Shown here: positions 45,621 to 55,193 of the stretch, in pieces
Position numbering within the stretch: the first letter of the stretch is position 1
Layout of the letters: each line of letters begins with the position of its first letter
Origin: Rhodoferax ferrireducens T118
GTDB taxonomy: Bacteria > Pseudomonadota > Gammaproteobacteria > Burkholderiales > Burkholderiaceae_C
NCBI RefSeq assembly: GCF_000013605.1
Contig: NC_007908.1
Location: 930,001 to 994,000 of the forward strand
Direction: 5' to 3'
DNA length: 64,000 nucleotides
Position numbers and translations under genes: made by a program
Notes under the pieces: generated by a model
Databases searched by the model: none
The model's input: only the letters and a program-made list of their open reading frames with translations
What the model was told of the DNA's origin: nothing

Positions 45621-47120
45621 TTAAAGAGCCGGCTCCCCAAGCGTGTGCGGCGCAAGGCGCTTCAACAGCCGTCCGGCGCGCGCCTGCACCCGGGCTTCAC
45701 CGGTGTCGCCAGCGTCTGCACTATAAGCCAGCGCGCCATTGACGAAGACCTTTTCAATGCCTTCGGACAGCGCAATCGGTTCTTCGTAAGTCGCCACATC
45801 GCGAACCCTGGCCGGGTCCAGCACCACCACGTCGGCGTGCCAGCCCACCTGCAACTGCCCGCGCTGATGCAGACGGAAATTGCGGGCCGACATGCCGGTC
45901 ATTTTGTAAATGGCTGTTTCCAGCGAAAAGAGTTGCTGATCGCGCCAGTAGCGCGCCAGCACGCGCGGAAATGCACCCCACAGCCGCGGATGCGGATGCT
46001 GGTCGTGCGGCAAACCGTCCGAGCCAATCATGCTCAAGGGATGGGCAATGACGCGTTTCACGTCGTCCTCGTGCATCTGGAAATAGCAAGCTCCGCCTGG
46101 CTGCAGTCGGCGGCAGACGACCTTCTGGTCAACGCCCCACTCGGTGGCAATGGAGGCCAGAGTGCGGCCCGTCATTTCAGGATGCGGAGTGGACCAGCTC
46201 ACGAGCACGTCGATCACTCCATCGACGAGATCCTCGCGCAGCACGGTGGAGCCTGCCACGTAAGGGTAGACATCCATAGCCACGGGCTGGCGGATGGCGA
46301 GCGATTCAATAAGCGGCAAGGTTTCCTGCGTGCGCCCCCAGTTGGCCGGGCCGGCACATTTGTGGTGTGAAATGATCAGCGGCACGCCGGCGAGAAAGGC
46401 CGTGTCGCCGGCCTCATGAAGCGCTTCAATGATGGCTTGCATCTCGCTACGCAGGTGGGTGCTGTACACCCCGCCGAACCGCGAGACCACTTGGGCCAGA
46501 CGCACCACTTCTTCGGTAGGCGCGGCAAAAGCCTGTTCATAAAAAAGACCCGACGACAGGCCCGCCGCGCCGTCTTCCATGCAGTGCGTAAGCAACGCAC
46601 ACATGGCGTCGAGCTCGCTGGCGCTGGCCGCGTGGGTCAGGTCGCCCACGCAGGCAAAGCGCAAGGTGGTGTGACCAATCAGCACCGCCACATTGACTGC
46701 CGGTTGTGCGGCCGCTACGGCGCGCTCATAACTCTCCACCGAATCAAACCGGAATGAATCGGCACCGAGCAGATTCAGCGGCGGCTCGGACTTCTTCACC
46801 ACAAAAGGCGCCAGCGAAATGCCACAATTGCCGGTGATGACGGTGGTAATGCCCTGAGAGATTTTTGGCAGCATGTCGGGGTGATTGAGCACGATGGCAT
46901 CGTCGTGCGTATGCACATCGATGAAGCCGGGGGTGATGGCCAAACCGCTGCAATCCACACAGCTCACTTCTTCAAGCCTCAGACTCTCAGGCAATTGGTG
47001 GCGCAGCGCCTTGCCCAGCGCCGCAATCCGGTCGCCCTCCAGCAGCACATCGCCGATCCAGCCGCCGGCACCCGTGCCATCAATCACCAGACCATTCTCA
47101 AGCAGGGTAGCGCGCGTCAT
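45621..47120 (-). CDS. N-acyl-D-amino-acid deacylase
   Basis: The 499-residue amidohydrolase has ITPGFIDVHTHDD with the first metal-binding His pair, TGNCGISLAPF, and HHKCAGPANWG, as in D-aminoacylases of Alcaligenes. It hydrolyses N-acyl-D-amino acids to a free D-amino acid and a carboxylate in the cytosol. Its start overlaps the RpiR-type regulator stop by four bases and it is the last gene of the eight-gene operon that begins with the ABC importer binding protein at 54957. Which acyl-D-amino acid it acts on cannot be read from sequence. Confidence 0.9.
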   Translation of the reverse strand: MTRATLLENGLVIDGTGAGGWIGDVLLEGDRIAALGKALRHQLPESLRLEEVSCVDCSGLAITPGFIDVHTHDDAIVLNHPDMLPKISQGITTVITGNCGISLAPFVVKKSEPPLNLLGADSFRFDSVESYERAVAAAQPAVNVAVLIGHTTLRFACVGDLTHAASASELDAMCALLTHCMEDGAAGLSSGLFYEQAFAAPTEEVVRLAQVVSRFGGVYSTHLRSEMQAIIEALHEAGDTAFLAGVPLIISHHKCAGPANWGRTQETLPLIESLAIRQPVAMDVYPYVAGSTVLREDLVDGVIDVLVSWSTPHPEMTGRTLASIATEWGVDQKVVCRRLQPGGACYFQMHEDDVKRVIAHPLSMIGSDGLPHDQHPHPRLWGAFPRVLARYWRDQQLFSLETAIYKMTGMSARNFRLHQRGQLQVGWHADVVVLDPARVRDVATYEEPIALSEGIEKVFVNGALAYSADAGDTGEARVQARAGRLLKRLAPHTLGEPAL

Positions 47121-48097
47121 TTGAGTTTTCTTTCGTTGAGTTTGAGTTTGCTTTCATTGACTGCGGCTGCCGTGTCCCAATCGAGCCTGGCGTAGTGCCG
47201 CATGTCCACACCGCGCGTGCTGAGCACCTCGCGCACGCCACCTAGACGCTTGACGGCCAGATCCCCCAGCCGCTGCGCCACCAGCACCGTGACGATTTCA
47301 ATCACGGTGAGGTGCACCAGATAGGCCTCGGTGCCCACATGCATGATCGGGTCTTCTGGCACATGAATGCCCAGCACAATGTCGGCGTGCTTGGCCAGTT
47401 CGGTCTCCTGCTGGGTCAGAGCAATTACCGTGGCGCCTTGCGAGTGCGCTACGTCCACCGCCTCGATCAGCGAGGGCATGCCGCCCACGTGCGAAATGGC
47501 AAACACCACGCCCTGGGTGCCCAGGGTCGCGGCCGACACCAGTTGCAAATGAATATCCAGATAAGCATTGGAAACCAGCCCCAGCCGGAACAGCCGGGCT
47601 TGCATGTCGGACGCCATGAAGCTGGAAGTCACGCCCACGCTGTAACAGTCCACGCGGCTGGCGCGAACGATGGCGTCAGCCGCCGCTTCCACTTCCGCCA
47701 CACCGAGCTGCGCCTGCACACCGCTGACCGCAGTGGCAGCGCCCCTGATAACTTTGGAGATGACTTCCTGGGCTCCGTCATGGAGTTGCACCCGACGATG
47801 CAAGGGTGAGCCGCTGACGGCTAATTCCTGCGCCAGCGCCAGCTTAAACTCGCGCAGGCCCGGATAGCCCAGGTCACGACAGGTGCGCATGACGGTGGGC
47901 ACCGAACTGCCCGCCCGGTGCGCCAGCTGCTCAAAACTTTCATCCAGCACACGCTGGGGATCCTGCAGGATCATGGCAAGCACGCTACGCCTGGAGGTCG
48001 GCGCGTGCGCCATGGTCTCGGCAATTCTTGCAAGAACTTTTGAAGTCATGAAGTGGTCAAGTGGTGAATTGAATTGTCGTGAGCGAAGACTGGTCAC
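47117..48097 (-). CDS. MurR/RpiR-family transcriptional regulator
   Basis: The 326-residue protein has an N-terminal HTH_6 domain (LARIAETMAHAPTSRRSVLAMIL...VPTVMRTCRDLGYPGLREFKLALAQEL in parts, residues ~20-100) and a C-terminal SIS domain (~140-270; VGVTSSFMASDMQARLFRLG, FAISHVGGMPSLIEAVDVA), which normally binds a sugar phosphate or amino-sugar phosphate. It lies inside the operon between the deaminase and deacylase genes and probably regulates it through the two dyads at 54975 and 55059. Confidence 0.92.
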   Translation of the reverse strand: MTSLRSRQFNSPLDHFMTSKVLARIAETMAHAPTSRRSVLAMILQDPQRVLDESFEQLAHRAGSSVPTVMRTCRDLGYPGLREFKLALAQELAVSGSPLHRRVQLHDGAQEVISKVIRGAATAVSGVQAQLGVAEVEAAADAIVRASRVDCYSVGVTSSFMASDMQARLFRLGLVSNAYLDIHLQLVSAATLGTQGVVFAISHVGGMPSLIEAVDVAHSQGATVIALTQQETELAKHADIVLGIHVPEDPIMHVGTEAYLVHLTVIEIVTVLVAQRLGDLAVKRLGGVREVLSTRGVDMRHYARLDWDTAAAVNESKLKLNERKLK

Positions 48098-48103
48098 GAA
48101 GAA

Positions 48104-49402
48104 TCAGAAACGGGTCACAAGGGCATCGCAAACCACATAGTTTTCATCAACCACGGGCATCCATCGCCATTTGTCAAACGTGGTGCAGGGGTGCGATATT
48201 CCCAGTGCCACCAGATCGCCGACCTGCAGCGCCGCATGCTCGGGACCCGTGCCACGCAAATAGGCATGCTGGTCGTTCAGGCCGCTGATTTTCCAGTCGG
48301 CCGGCGCATCCGTGATGGCCGCGCCACCGGGCTTGCAAAAAGTGAGCGGGACGGGCAAATCCAGATCATAGGAAATGTCGCGCTTGCCCACGGCGAGTAT
48401 CACCAGACCGGGCTCGGGGCAGGACTGCACAGATGCCCAGACCTCCATCGCCGCCTGCAAGCCGCCGCTGCAGTGCAGGCGCGAATTGACCGCATTGACC
48501 ATGCGCTTGTAAAACCCGTGATCGTGCGTCACGTAGCAACCTGATCGCAAGATGCCGCGCACCGGTCGGGAGAGTTCGGGCTTGAGTCGGTTTGCCACCA
48601 GGTCGAAAATCGCCGAGCCGCCGGCGCTGACCAACACCTCTTCGTTGTCAAAAAAATTCTGCTGATCACAGGCGACGGCAATTTCACACACGCGCTGCAT
48701 CAGCGCCGCGGCATACGCCTCGTCCGCCGCTGATTGCCCGGTCGCGCCCAGGCCTTCATAGCACTCGATGCCGACCAGGCGGCATGCCGGGCTGTCATGG
48801 AGGTGGCGTGCCAGAGTCATGGCATCTTTCTGGCTGCGACAGCCGGTACGGCCGCCCTCGACCCCGATTTCCAGTAAGACCTCAAAAGGACGCACAGGCG
48901 ACTGGAGCACTTTTGGCGACAGGTACCAGGCTTCAATCAGCGCCAGCTGCGCCACAGAATCCACCAGGAAGGCAATTCGCAGTCCGTCGTACTTGCGCTG
49001 CATGTCCTGAATGCCGGCCAGGTCCACTGCGGCGAACACCTGGTTGGCAATCATGCAACGGCGCGCACCCACTGACACCCCGGCGCGCACCTGGGACACG
49101 GTGGCAAAGGTCAGGCCCCAGGCGCCCTCGTCGAGCTGTCGCTTGAGCAACTGAGGCGACATGGTGGTTTTGCCGTGCGGGGCCATGTCAAGGCCATGAT
49201 CGGCAGCAAAGCGCTGCATCCACGACAGGTTGTGCTGCAGCGCCTGCTCCTTGACGAGAGCCAGTGGCAGCGGCAAATCACCGTCCAGCACGCGCCAGTT
49301 CTGAGCGGCAATCTGCGAGCGGCGCAAGGGCGGGCTGGTGTGCGGAAAGCCCTTGAAAGAGTGGTCAATCTGCGGGTCGAGAATGTCTTGCAAAGTGGTC
49401 AT
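48104..49402 (-). CDS. D-amino-acid deaminase-like PLP enzyme (DSD/D-threonine aldolase fold)
   Basis: The 432-residue protein has an alanine-racemase-type N-terminal barrel with the PLP lysine K78 in MAPHGKTTM and a C-terminal domain with metal-site-like HPCTTFDKW. This is the fold-type III family of D-serine dehydratase (DSD1), D-threonine aldolase and the uncharacterised amino acid deaminases. It should act on the D-amino acids released by the deacylase, giving 2-oxo acid and ammonia via an enamine, which RidA (divergent, 55194) would help hydrolyse. The specific substrate is unknown. It is seven bases upstream of the regulator gene. Confidence 0.85.
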   Translation of the reverse strand: MTTLQDILDPQIDHSFKGFPHTSPPLRRSQIAAQNWRVLDGDLPLPLALVKEQALQHNLSWMQRFAADHGLDMAPHGKTTMSPQLLKRQLDEGAWGLTFATVSQVRAGVSVGARRCMIANQVFAAVDLAGIQDMQRKYDGLRIAFLVDSVAQLALIEAWYLSPKVLQSPVRPFEVLLEIGVEGGRTGCRSQKDAMTLARHLHDSPACRLVGIECYEGLGATGQSAADEAYAAALMQRVCEIAVACDQQNFFDNEEVLVSAGGSAIFDLVANRLKPELSRPVRGILRSGCYVTHDHGFYKRMVNAVNSRLHCSGGLQAAMEVWASVQSCPEPGLVILAVGKRDISYDLDLPVPLTFCKPGGAAITDAPADWKISGLNDQHAYLRGTGPEHAALQVGDLVALGISHPCTTFDKWRWMPVVDENYVVCDALVTRF

Positions 49403-49438
49403 GGTTGATCCTTTTTTATGAGTCTGTCTAGGTCCCTA

Positions 49439-50407
49439 TTACGCCGTCACCACGGCGATGTCATCCCGGATGCAGGCCTTGAAGCGGCCCTGCCCCATGT
49501 CCCGCAACTCGGGACGGATGCTGGCGCAGGCGTCGATCACATGGGGGCAGCGGGTACGAAACACGCAACCCGAAGGCGGGTTGACGGGGCTGGGAATGTC
49601 GCCGGTGAGCGCAATGCGCTCGCTCTTTTGCTCGGGGTCGGGCTTGGGCGAGGCTGCCAGCAGGGCCTGGCTGTAGGGATGCAGAGGCCGGGCAAACAGC
49701 GCGGCCGTGGGCGCCACTTCCATCACGCGGCCCAGGTACAGCACCACCACCCGGTCGCACAGGTATTCCACCACGTCCAGGTCATGCGAGATGAACAGCA
49801 TGGTCAGCGACAGGCGGTCGCGCAGGTCGCACAGCAGGTTCACCACCTGCGCCTGTATCGACACGTCCAGCGCGGACAGGGGCTCGTCGGCCACGATGAA
49901 CTCGGGCTCAACCGCGAGGGCCCGGGCCACGCCGATGCGCTGGCGCTGGCCACCGGAAAATTCATGCGGATAGCGGCTGGCATGCTCGGCGCGCAGGCCA
50001 ACCAGTTCCAGCAATTCGGCGATGCGCGCATCCCGGACTTTGCGGCCTTTGGCCAGCCCGTGCACCTGCAAGGCCTCCCCCAGAATGTCCTTTACGCGCA
50101 TCTTCGGGTTCAGGCTGGCGTAGGGGTCCTGAAAAATCATTTGCAGCTTGCTGCGCAGGGCGCGCATGCGGGAACTTGATGCCGACCCGAGGTCTTCTCC
50201 CCGGTACAACACCTGGCCCGAGGTGCTCTCAATCAGCCGCAGCAGCGTGCGGCCAATGGTGCTTTTGCCTGAGCCCGATTCCCCGACCAGCCCCAGTGTT
50301 TCACCGGGCTGGATGGAAAAGGATACATCATCTACCGCACGCACCGGCTTGGCTGGCGCGCCAAAGTAGCGGTGCAGATTCTTGACTTCAATCAGTGGCG
50401 CGCTCAT
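49439..50407 (-). CDS. Oligopeptide/dipeptide ABC transporter ATPase, DppF/OppF type
   Basis: This 322-residue ATPase has Walker [10 protein letters not shown], signature FSGGQRQRIGVARAL, Walker B FIVADEPLSALD, and the C-terminal oligopeptide-type extension with Cys-rich SGCVFRTRCPHVIDAC that often holds a 4Fe-4S cluster. It overlaps the OppD-type gene by four bases. The two ATPases power the importer made by the genes at 51479-54957. Confidence 0.92.
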   Translation of the reverse strand: MSAPLIEVKNLHRYFGAPAKPVRAVDDVSFSIQPGETLGLVGESGSGKSTIGRTLLRLIESTSGQVLYRGEDLGSASSSRMRALRSKLQMIFQDPYASLNPKMRVKDILGEALQVHGLAKGRKVRDARIAELLELVGLRAEHASRYPHEFSGGQRQRIGVARALAVEPEFIVADEPLSALDVSIQAQVVNLLCDLRDRLSLTMLFISHDLDVVEYLCDRVVVLYLGRVMEVAPTAALFARPLHPYSQALLAASPKPDPEQKSERIALTGDIPSPVNPPSGCVFRTRCPHVIDACASIRPELRDMGQGRFKACIRDDIAVVTA

Positions 50408-51468
50408 GCGGTCTCCGTCAAAACAAGAGCAGCTTCAGACACCAGAATGCAGCGCGCGGCACGTTGCGGTCCGGCACTTTCCAATTCGGGCATGGCTTCC
50501 TTGCATGCCGCCAGAGCACGGTCGCAGCGCGGTTCAAACGCACAGCCCGGCGGGGGCGACAGCGGGCTGGAGACCTGGCCGCGAATGGCATACAGGCGGC
50601 GCTTGACGCGCGTTTCTCCGTTGGCCAGCTCGCGTTTGCGCTGCTGTGCCGGCAGACAGGCCAGCAGGCCCTGCGTGTAGGGGTGCTGCGGCGAGGTAAA
50701 CAGCGCTCTCACAGGGGCCGCCTCGACAATGCGGCCCGCATACATCACCGCCACATCATCGGCGTGGTGGGCCACCACCCCAAGGTTGTGCGTGATGAAA
50801 AGGATGCTCATGCCGGTCTCTCGCTGCAAGCGGCGCATCAGCTCCAAAATCTGCGCCTGGATGGTGACATCCAGCGCGGTGGTGGGTTCGTCGGCAATCA
50901 ACAAGGTCGGGTTGCAGGCCATGGCCAGCGCAATCATCACGCGCTGGCGCATGCCGCCAGACAGCTGGTGCGGGTATTCATGCAGGCGTCGCGTGGCAGC
51001 CGGTATTTCCACCAGTTCAAGCATGCGCAGGGCGTGTGCGAGGGCCGCTGCGCGGTCCAGTCCCATATGCAGGCGCACCGACTCCGCAATCTGTTCACCC
51101 ACCGTGAAGACGGGATTCAGGCTGGTCATGGGTTCCTGAAAAATCATCGCGATTTCATTGCCCCGTATGCGGCGCATGGCGGGCTCGGGCAGCGCCAGCA
51201 AGTCCAGCGTTTCACCGGCGCGGTTGGTAAACAGGGCCTGGCCGCTGACCTGGGTGGAATCGGTGCGGGACAGCAGCCGCATCAGGCTCAGGCTGGTCAC
51301 CGATTTGCCTGAGCCGGACTCGCCCACCAGCGCGGTGGTTTTGCCGGGATGGATGCTGAAGCTGACATCGGCCACCGAGCGGATCAGTCCCTCATCGGTG
51401 TCAAAAAAAGTGCTCAGGTTGCGGACGTCGAGCCGCAAGGGATCAGGGGATGTCAGGGGCGGTTTCAT
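50404..51468 (-). CDS. Oligopeptide/dipeptide ABC transporter ATPase, DppD/OppD type
   Basis: I chose ATG 51468 (MKPPLTS) with GAGAA upstream; a longer frame to 51528 runs into the permease gene. The 354-residue ATPase has Walker [10 protein letters not shown], signature [15 protein letters not shown], Walker [13 protein letters not shown], and the Cys-bearing C-terminal extension [17 protein letters not shown]. Usual partner of the OppF-type subunit encoded next. Confidence 0.92.
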   Translation of the reverse strand: MKPPLTSPDPLRLDVRNLSTFFDTDEGLIRSVADVSFSIHPGKTTALVGESGSGKSVTSLSLMRLLSRTDSTQVSGQALFTNRAGETLDLLALPEPAMRRIRGNEIAMIFQEPMTSLNPVFTVGEQIAESVRLHMGLDRAAALAHALRMLELVEIPAATRRLHEYPHQLSGGMRQRVMIALAMACNPTLLIADEPTTALDVTIQAQILELMRRLQRETGMSILFITHNLGVVAHHADDVAVMYAGRIVEAAPVRALFTSPQHPYTQGLLACLPAQQRKRELANGETRVKRRLYAIRGQVSSPLSPPPGCAFEPRCDRALAACKEAMPELESAGPQRAARCILVSEAALVLTETA

Positions 51469-51478
51469 GGACTGGTTC

Positions 51479-52318
51479 TCACATGGACTTCTTAAGCCGG
51501 GGGTCCAGCAGGTCGCGCACGCCGTCACCCAGCAACTGCAATGACAGCGCGGTCAGAATGATGGCGAATCCGGGAAACAGAACAACCCAGAGTGCGTCAT
51601 GCGCATACTGCTGGCTACCGGCCACCATGGTGCCCCAGGTCGGTATTTCAGGCGGCACGCCCACGCCCAGAAAGGAAAGCGCCGCCTCGGCCAAAATGGC
51701 ATAGGCAAAGATAAAGGAGGCCTGCACCAGAATGGGCGACATCAGGTTGGGCAGAATATGCCGCCACAAAATGCGGGCAGTTGACACGCCCACGGCCCGC
51801 GCCGCCTCCACAAACAGCAGCTCACGCACCACCAGCGTGGAGGCACGTACCACCCGTGCCACGCGCGGCGTGTACACCAGCACCAGCGCCAGCACCACGT
51901 TGAACATGGACGGCCCCAGAATGGCTACCAGGGCAATGGCCAGCAGGATGTCGGGGAAAGACATCATCGCGTCCACCACGCGCATGATGGGCGCGTCCAG
52001 CCGACGGAAAAATCCCGCCACCAGGCCAAATAACGTGCCAAACGCAATGGCGCCTGTGGCCGTCAACGCCGCAATGGTGAGTGAATAGCGGCCGCCAAAG
52101 GCAATGCGCGCAAACAGATCCCGTCCAAGTTCGTCGGTGCCCATGAGATGGGTGGCCGTAGGCACCGACAGGCGCTGGCTGACTGCGGTCTCATTCGGGT
52201 CATAACCGGTGATCACGTTGGCCAGCAAAGCGACCAGCACCACAACCAGCAAGCAGATGGCGGCGCCCAGTACGATACGGCGTCGGAACAGTTTTTTGAG
52301 AATCAGCGGAGTTTTCAT
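51479..52318 (-). CDS. ABC permease, DppC/OppC type
   Basis: The 279-residue permease has about six membrane segments and the EAA loop region EAARAVGVSTARILWRHILPN that docks to the ATPases. An N-terminal OppC extension with a membrane segment is present. It starts four bases after the OppB-type gene ends. Confidence 0.92.
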   Translation of the reverse strand: MKTPLILKKLFRRRIVLGAAICLLVVVLVALLANVITGYDPNETAVSQRLSVPTATHLMGTDELGRDLFARIAFGGRYSLTIAALTATGAIAFGTLFGLVAGFFRRLDAPIMRVVDAMMSFPDILLAIALVAILGPSMFNVVLALVLVYTPRVARVVRASTLVVRELLFVEAARAVGVSTARILWRHILPNLMSPILVQASFIFAYAILAEAALSFLGVGVPPEIPTWGTMVAGSQQYAHDALWVVLFPGFAIILTALSLQLLGDGVRDLLDPRLKKSM

Positions 52319-52322
52319 ACGG

Positions 52323-53264
52323 TCAGTACTTCACTCTGGGGTCCACCACCATGTACAGCAGGTCGGTCAGGAAATTGATCACCACATAAATCATGGCAAT
52401 GACCAGCAAGGCGCCCTGTATCACCGGGTAGTCGCGCCGCAGGACGGCGCTCACGACAAGGTTGCCGACACCGGGCAGTCCAAACACGGTTTCGGTGACC
52501 ACGGCGCCGCCAATCATCAGCGCGACGGTGAGGCCCAGCACAGTGATGATGGGCACCATGGCATTGCGCAGCGCGTGCTTGAGCACCACCACCTTTTCAG
52601 ACAACCCTTTGGCGCGCGCGGTGCGCACATAGTCCTCGCCCAGCACATCGAGCATGGAGGCGCGTGTGAAGCGGATGATCAGCGCGGAGTTGAGCACGCC
52701 CAGCACCACTGAAGGCAGTACGAGGTAGTGAATGCGTTCGATCAGCGAGGCGCCTGGGTCGCCGTACCCGGACACCGGAAACCAGCCCATGGACACGGCA
52801 AAAATCTGCATCAGGACCAGCCCGAACCAGAAGCTGGGAATGCTGGCGCCCAGCATGGCAAAGCCGGTCAGGAACTGGTCAATGAACTTGCCGCGAAACA
52901 CCGCCGAAACAATGCCGCAGGGCACGCCAATTGCCGCTGCAATGAAGACGGCCATCAGCGCCAGCAAGGTGGTGGGCTCGGCGCGCTCCCACAGCGCCTG
53001 GGTGACCGGGCGCTGCAGGAAGATGGACTGGCCCAGGTTGCCGTGCGACAGTTCCTTTAGCCAGTAGCCAAACTGCACCGGCAGTGGCTTGTCCAGGCCA
53101 TATTCTTTTTGCACGCGGATAATGTCTTCAGCCGTCGCCTGGTCGCCCAGCAGCACCGTGATAGGGTCGCCCGATGCGGCGCGTGTGAGTACAAACACAA
53201 TGACCGCCACGAGCGCCATGACCACCAGCATGCCCATGACGCGTGATAACAAATAGCGAGTCAT
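52323..53264 (-). CDS. ABC permease, DppB/OppB type
   Basis: I chose ATG 53264 (MTRYLLSRV) behind GAAAG; the longer frame to 53333 enters the GC-hairpin repeat. The 313-residue permease has six membrane segments, the DppB N-terminal motif and the EAA loop DYVRTARAKGLSEKVVVLKHALRNA in parts. It is separated from the binding-protein gene by 133 bp carrying a hairpin repeat. Confidence 0.92.
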   Translation of the reverse strand: MTRYLLSRVMGMLVVMALVAVIVFVLTRAASGDPITVLLGDQATAEDIIRVQKEYGLDKPLPVQFGYWLKELSHGNLGQSIFLQRPVTQALWERAEPTTLLALMAVFIAAAIGVPCGIVSAVFRGKFIDQFLTGFAMLGASIPSFWFGLVLMQIFAVSMGWFPVSGYGDPGASLIERIHYLVLPSVVLGVLNSALIIRFTRASMLDVLGEDYVRTARAKGLSEKVVVLKHALRNAMVPIITVLGLTVALMIGGAVVTETVFGLPGVGNLVVSAVLRRDYPVIQGALLVIAMIYVVINFLTDLLYMVVDPRVKY

Positions 53265-53305
53265 GACGAACTTTCTTTGACCAAATACAACGAGGTACGC
53301 AACGG

Positions 53306-53394
53306 GCCCCGCCTCGCCGCCGGGCTGCCCCAAGGCGAAGCCACCCCCCGGGGGCAGCGCATTAAACGAAGTGAAGAACGTGGGGATCCATCTC
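53306..53394. repeat. Comamonadaceae-type GC-rich intergenic hairpin repeat
   Basis: GCTGCCCC (53324-53331) and GGGGCAGC (53351-53358) form a perfect 8-bp stem with a 19-base loop, embedded in a block ending CGTGGGGATCC. Blocks of this type (GCTGCCCCAAGGCGAA... GGGGGCAGCG...GTGGGG) are frequent between genes in Comamonadaceae. Here it lies between the abundant binding-protein gene and its permease gene, where it could limit read-through or protect the upstream mRNA. Confidence 0.65.
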
Positions 53395-53397
53395 TTT

Positions 53398-54957
53398 TCA
53401 ATTCTTTAGGCCGGTGTTCCAGAAGAAGGGCCAGGTGGAAGGCACATAGCCCTGCAGTGCAGGCGACTTGGCCGACAGGCTGTTGAACTTACCCGCATTG
53501 ACATATGGCACTTCGTCATAGATCACCTGTTGCACTGCACCCCACAAGGCGCCGCGCTTGGCGGGATTGGTTTCGTGGTTCAGCGCAGCCAATGCGGCCT
53601 GCTTGGCCGGTGAGCTCCACCAACCCGGCGCACCCTCGCCAAGTTGCGGCGGGGACAGCATGGGTTCGGGGAACTGGCCCGAATGCGTGATGTAAATGTC
53701 CCAAAGCCTGGAGTCGCCGCGGCGCTGCACCAGTGTGGCCCAGTCCACCACGTTCAAATCGGCCTTGAAGCCGGCGCGCTTGAGCTGCTCGGCCATGATC
53801 AGCGCCATGTTGTAGTGAAAGTCGTACTGGCGGCTGGTCAGGATACGGATGGTTTCGCCCTTGTACCCGGCTTGGACAGCCTGGCCTTTGGCCTTGACCG
53901 CATCACGTTCGTTGTAATTGGCTGCGCCGGCGTTTGAATAAAATGGCGTCCCTTTGGGGAAATGGTTGGGCTCAGCCGTGAAGAAACGCGTGTCGCCAAA
54001 TCCGGCGGCCAGCATTTCGCCTTCGCCAAAGCTGGTTTGTACCGCTTTGCGCAAGGGCTGGGAGGCCATCACGCCTTCCTTTGTATTGAACACAAAGTAC
54101 GGAAAACCAAAGGACGGCGTCAGGATGGGAACGGTCTTGCCGCCCGATTTTTCAAGGCGGCCCAGCGCTTCGGTGGGCAGCAGGTCGGCAAAGTGGTATT
54201 GCCCGGCCAGCGCGCCCTCAACGCGCGTGTTGGCATTGGGCACGGGGATGAAACGCAACTCATTGGCAATCGCGGTTTTCTTGCCGCCATAGCCACTGGG
54301 GGCCTCCTTGCGGGCAGAGTACTGGTCAAAGCGCGTCAGCAGCACATACTGGTCAGGGCGGCGCTCCTTGAATTTGTAGGGGCCGGTTCCGACGAACTCT
54401 TTCAGCGGCGTGGCAATCGATTCTTTGGCCATGATCGCGGCCATGCCGGAAGGCATGGCCAGCTGCGACAACAACGGCGCATAGGGTGCCTTGAGCGTGA
54501 TCTCGATGTCATGGCCTGCATTGATGGACAGGTCTTCTACCTCCTTCGAAAGCGCCTTGCCGCGCGGCGACACCTCCATCCAGCGCTTGAGGCTGGCCAC
54601 CACGTCTTCGGCGTTCAGCTCGCGGCCATTGTGCAGCTGCACACCCTTGCGCAGTGTGATGCTGTAGCGCTTGCCGTCGGCTGACACCTTGGGCAGGCCT
54701 TCCGCCAGCATGGGTACTATTTTCCAGCTCGCATCAAAGGTAAAGAGCGGCTCATACACATGCTGCATGATGGTGGCCACCAGATCCGTGGGGGATGCCA
54801 TCGGGTCCAGCGTTTGCGGCTCGGCAATCATGGCCAGGTTGAGGGCGGATTTTGAAAGCGCTTGCGCCTGGGCGCCGATCGGCAACAAGGCCGTACCACC
54901 CACCACCAGCGCCAAAGCCACCGCCTTGCGACGGTTGATCCAGAATTTTTGCTGCAT
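53398..54957 (-). CDS. Periplasmic binding protein of a peptide-type ABC importer (SBP_bac_5)
   Basis: ATG 54957 follows AAGGAG; an upstream frame to 55035 is AT-rich leader. The 519-residue product has a signal peptide (~1-32, GAQAQA) and a family 5 binding fold with LNLAMIAEPQTLDPMAS, YEPLFTFD, LRKGVQLHNGRELNAEDVVASLKRW in parts and GTGPYKFKER. It captures the substrate for the importer. Given the operon, N-acyl-D-amino acids or D-residue-containing peptides are plausible ligands (inference). It is the first gene of the eight-gene operon. Confidence 0.92.
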   Translation of the reverse strand: MQQKFWINRRKAVALALVVGGTALLPIGAQAQALSKSALNLAMIAEPQTLDPMASPTDLVATIMQHVYEPLFTFDASWKIVPMLAEGLPKVSADGKRYSITLRKGVQLHNGRELNAEDVVASLKRWMEVSPRGKALSKEVEDLSINAGHDIEITLKAPYAPLLSQLAMPSGMAAIMAKESIATPLKEFVGTGPYKFKERRPDQYVLLTRFDQYSARKEAPSGYGGKKTAIANELRFIPVPNANTRVEGALAGQYHFADLLPTEALGRLEKSGGKTVPILTPSFGFPYFVFNTKEGVMASQPLRKAVQTSFGEGEMLAAGFGDTRFFTAEPNHFPKGTPFYSNAGAANYNERDAVKAKGQAVQAGYKGETIRILTSRQYDFHYNMALIMAEQLKRAGFKADLNVVDWATLVQRRGDSRLWDIYITHSGQFPEPMLSPPQLGEGAPGWWSSPAKQAALAALNHETNPAKRGALWGAVQQVIYDEVPYVNAGKFNSLSAKSPALQGYVPSTWPFFWNTGLKN

Positions 54958-54974
54958 GCCGATCTCCTTAGAGG

Positions 54975-54989
54975 TGAAAGTATTTTTCA
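54975..54989. promoter_or_regulatory. Candidate RpiR-type operator, copy 1
   Basis: TGAAA-GTATT-TTTCA lies 18 bp upstream of the binding-protein ATG, probably within its transcribed leader or promoter. It has the same arms and spacer length as 55059-55073. Confidence 0.6.
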
Positions 54990-55058
54990 ATTTTCGAAGA
55001 ATATGCGACATTTTCTTTTGCAAAAATAGGTACAAACCCTAATACTTTAAAATGAAAA

Positions 55059-55073
55059 TGAAAATATATTTCA
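55059..55073. promoter_or_regulatory. Candidate RpiR-type operator, copy 2
   Basis: TGAAA-ATATA-TTTCA lies 121 bp upstream of ridA and 102 bp upstream of the binding-protein gene. It is an AT-palindrome matching copy 1 in both arms. MurR/RpiR regulators such as HexR bind dyads of similar size. Confidence 0.6.
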
Positions 55074-55193
55074 CGCTGATGGCCAAGCAGCATGATCCAA
55101 GGGTGTAGCGCTCTGTCGTGCGCACCAGTCTGGTGTCTACCTATCTGGGGTTTCACGGTCTGTCTTTTTTCACTCAACTAGGAGTTTTTCGCA

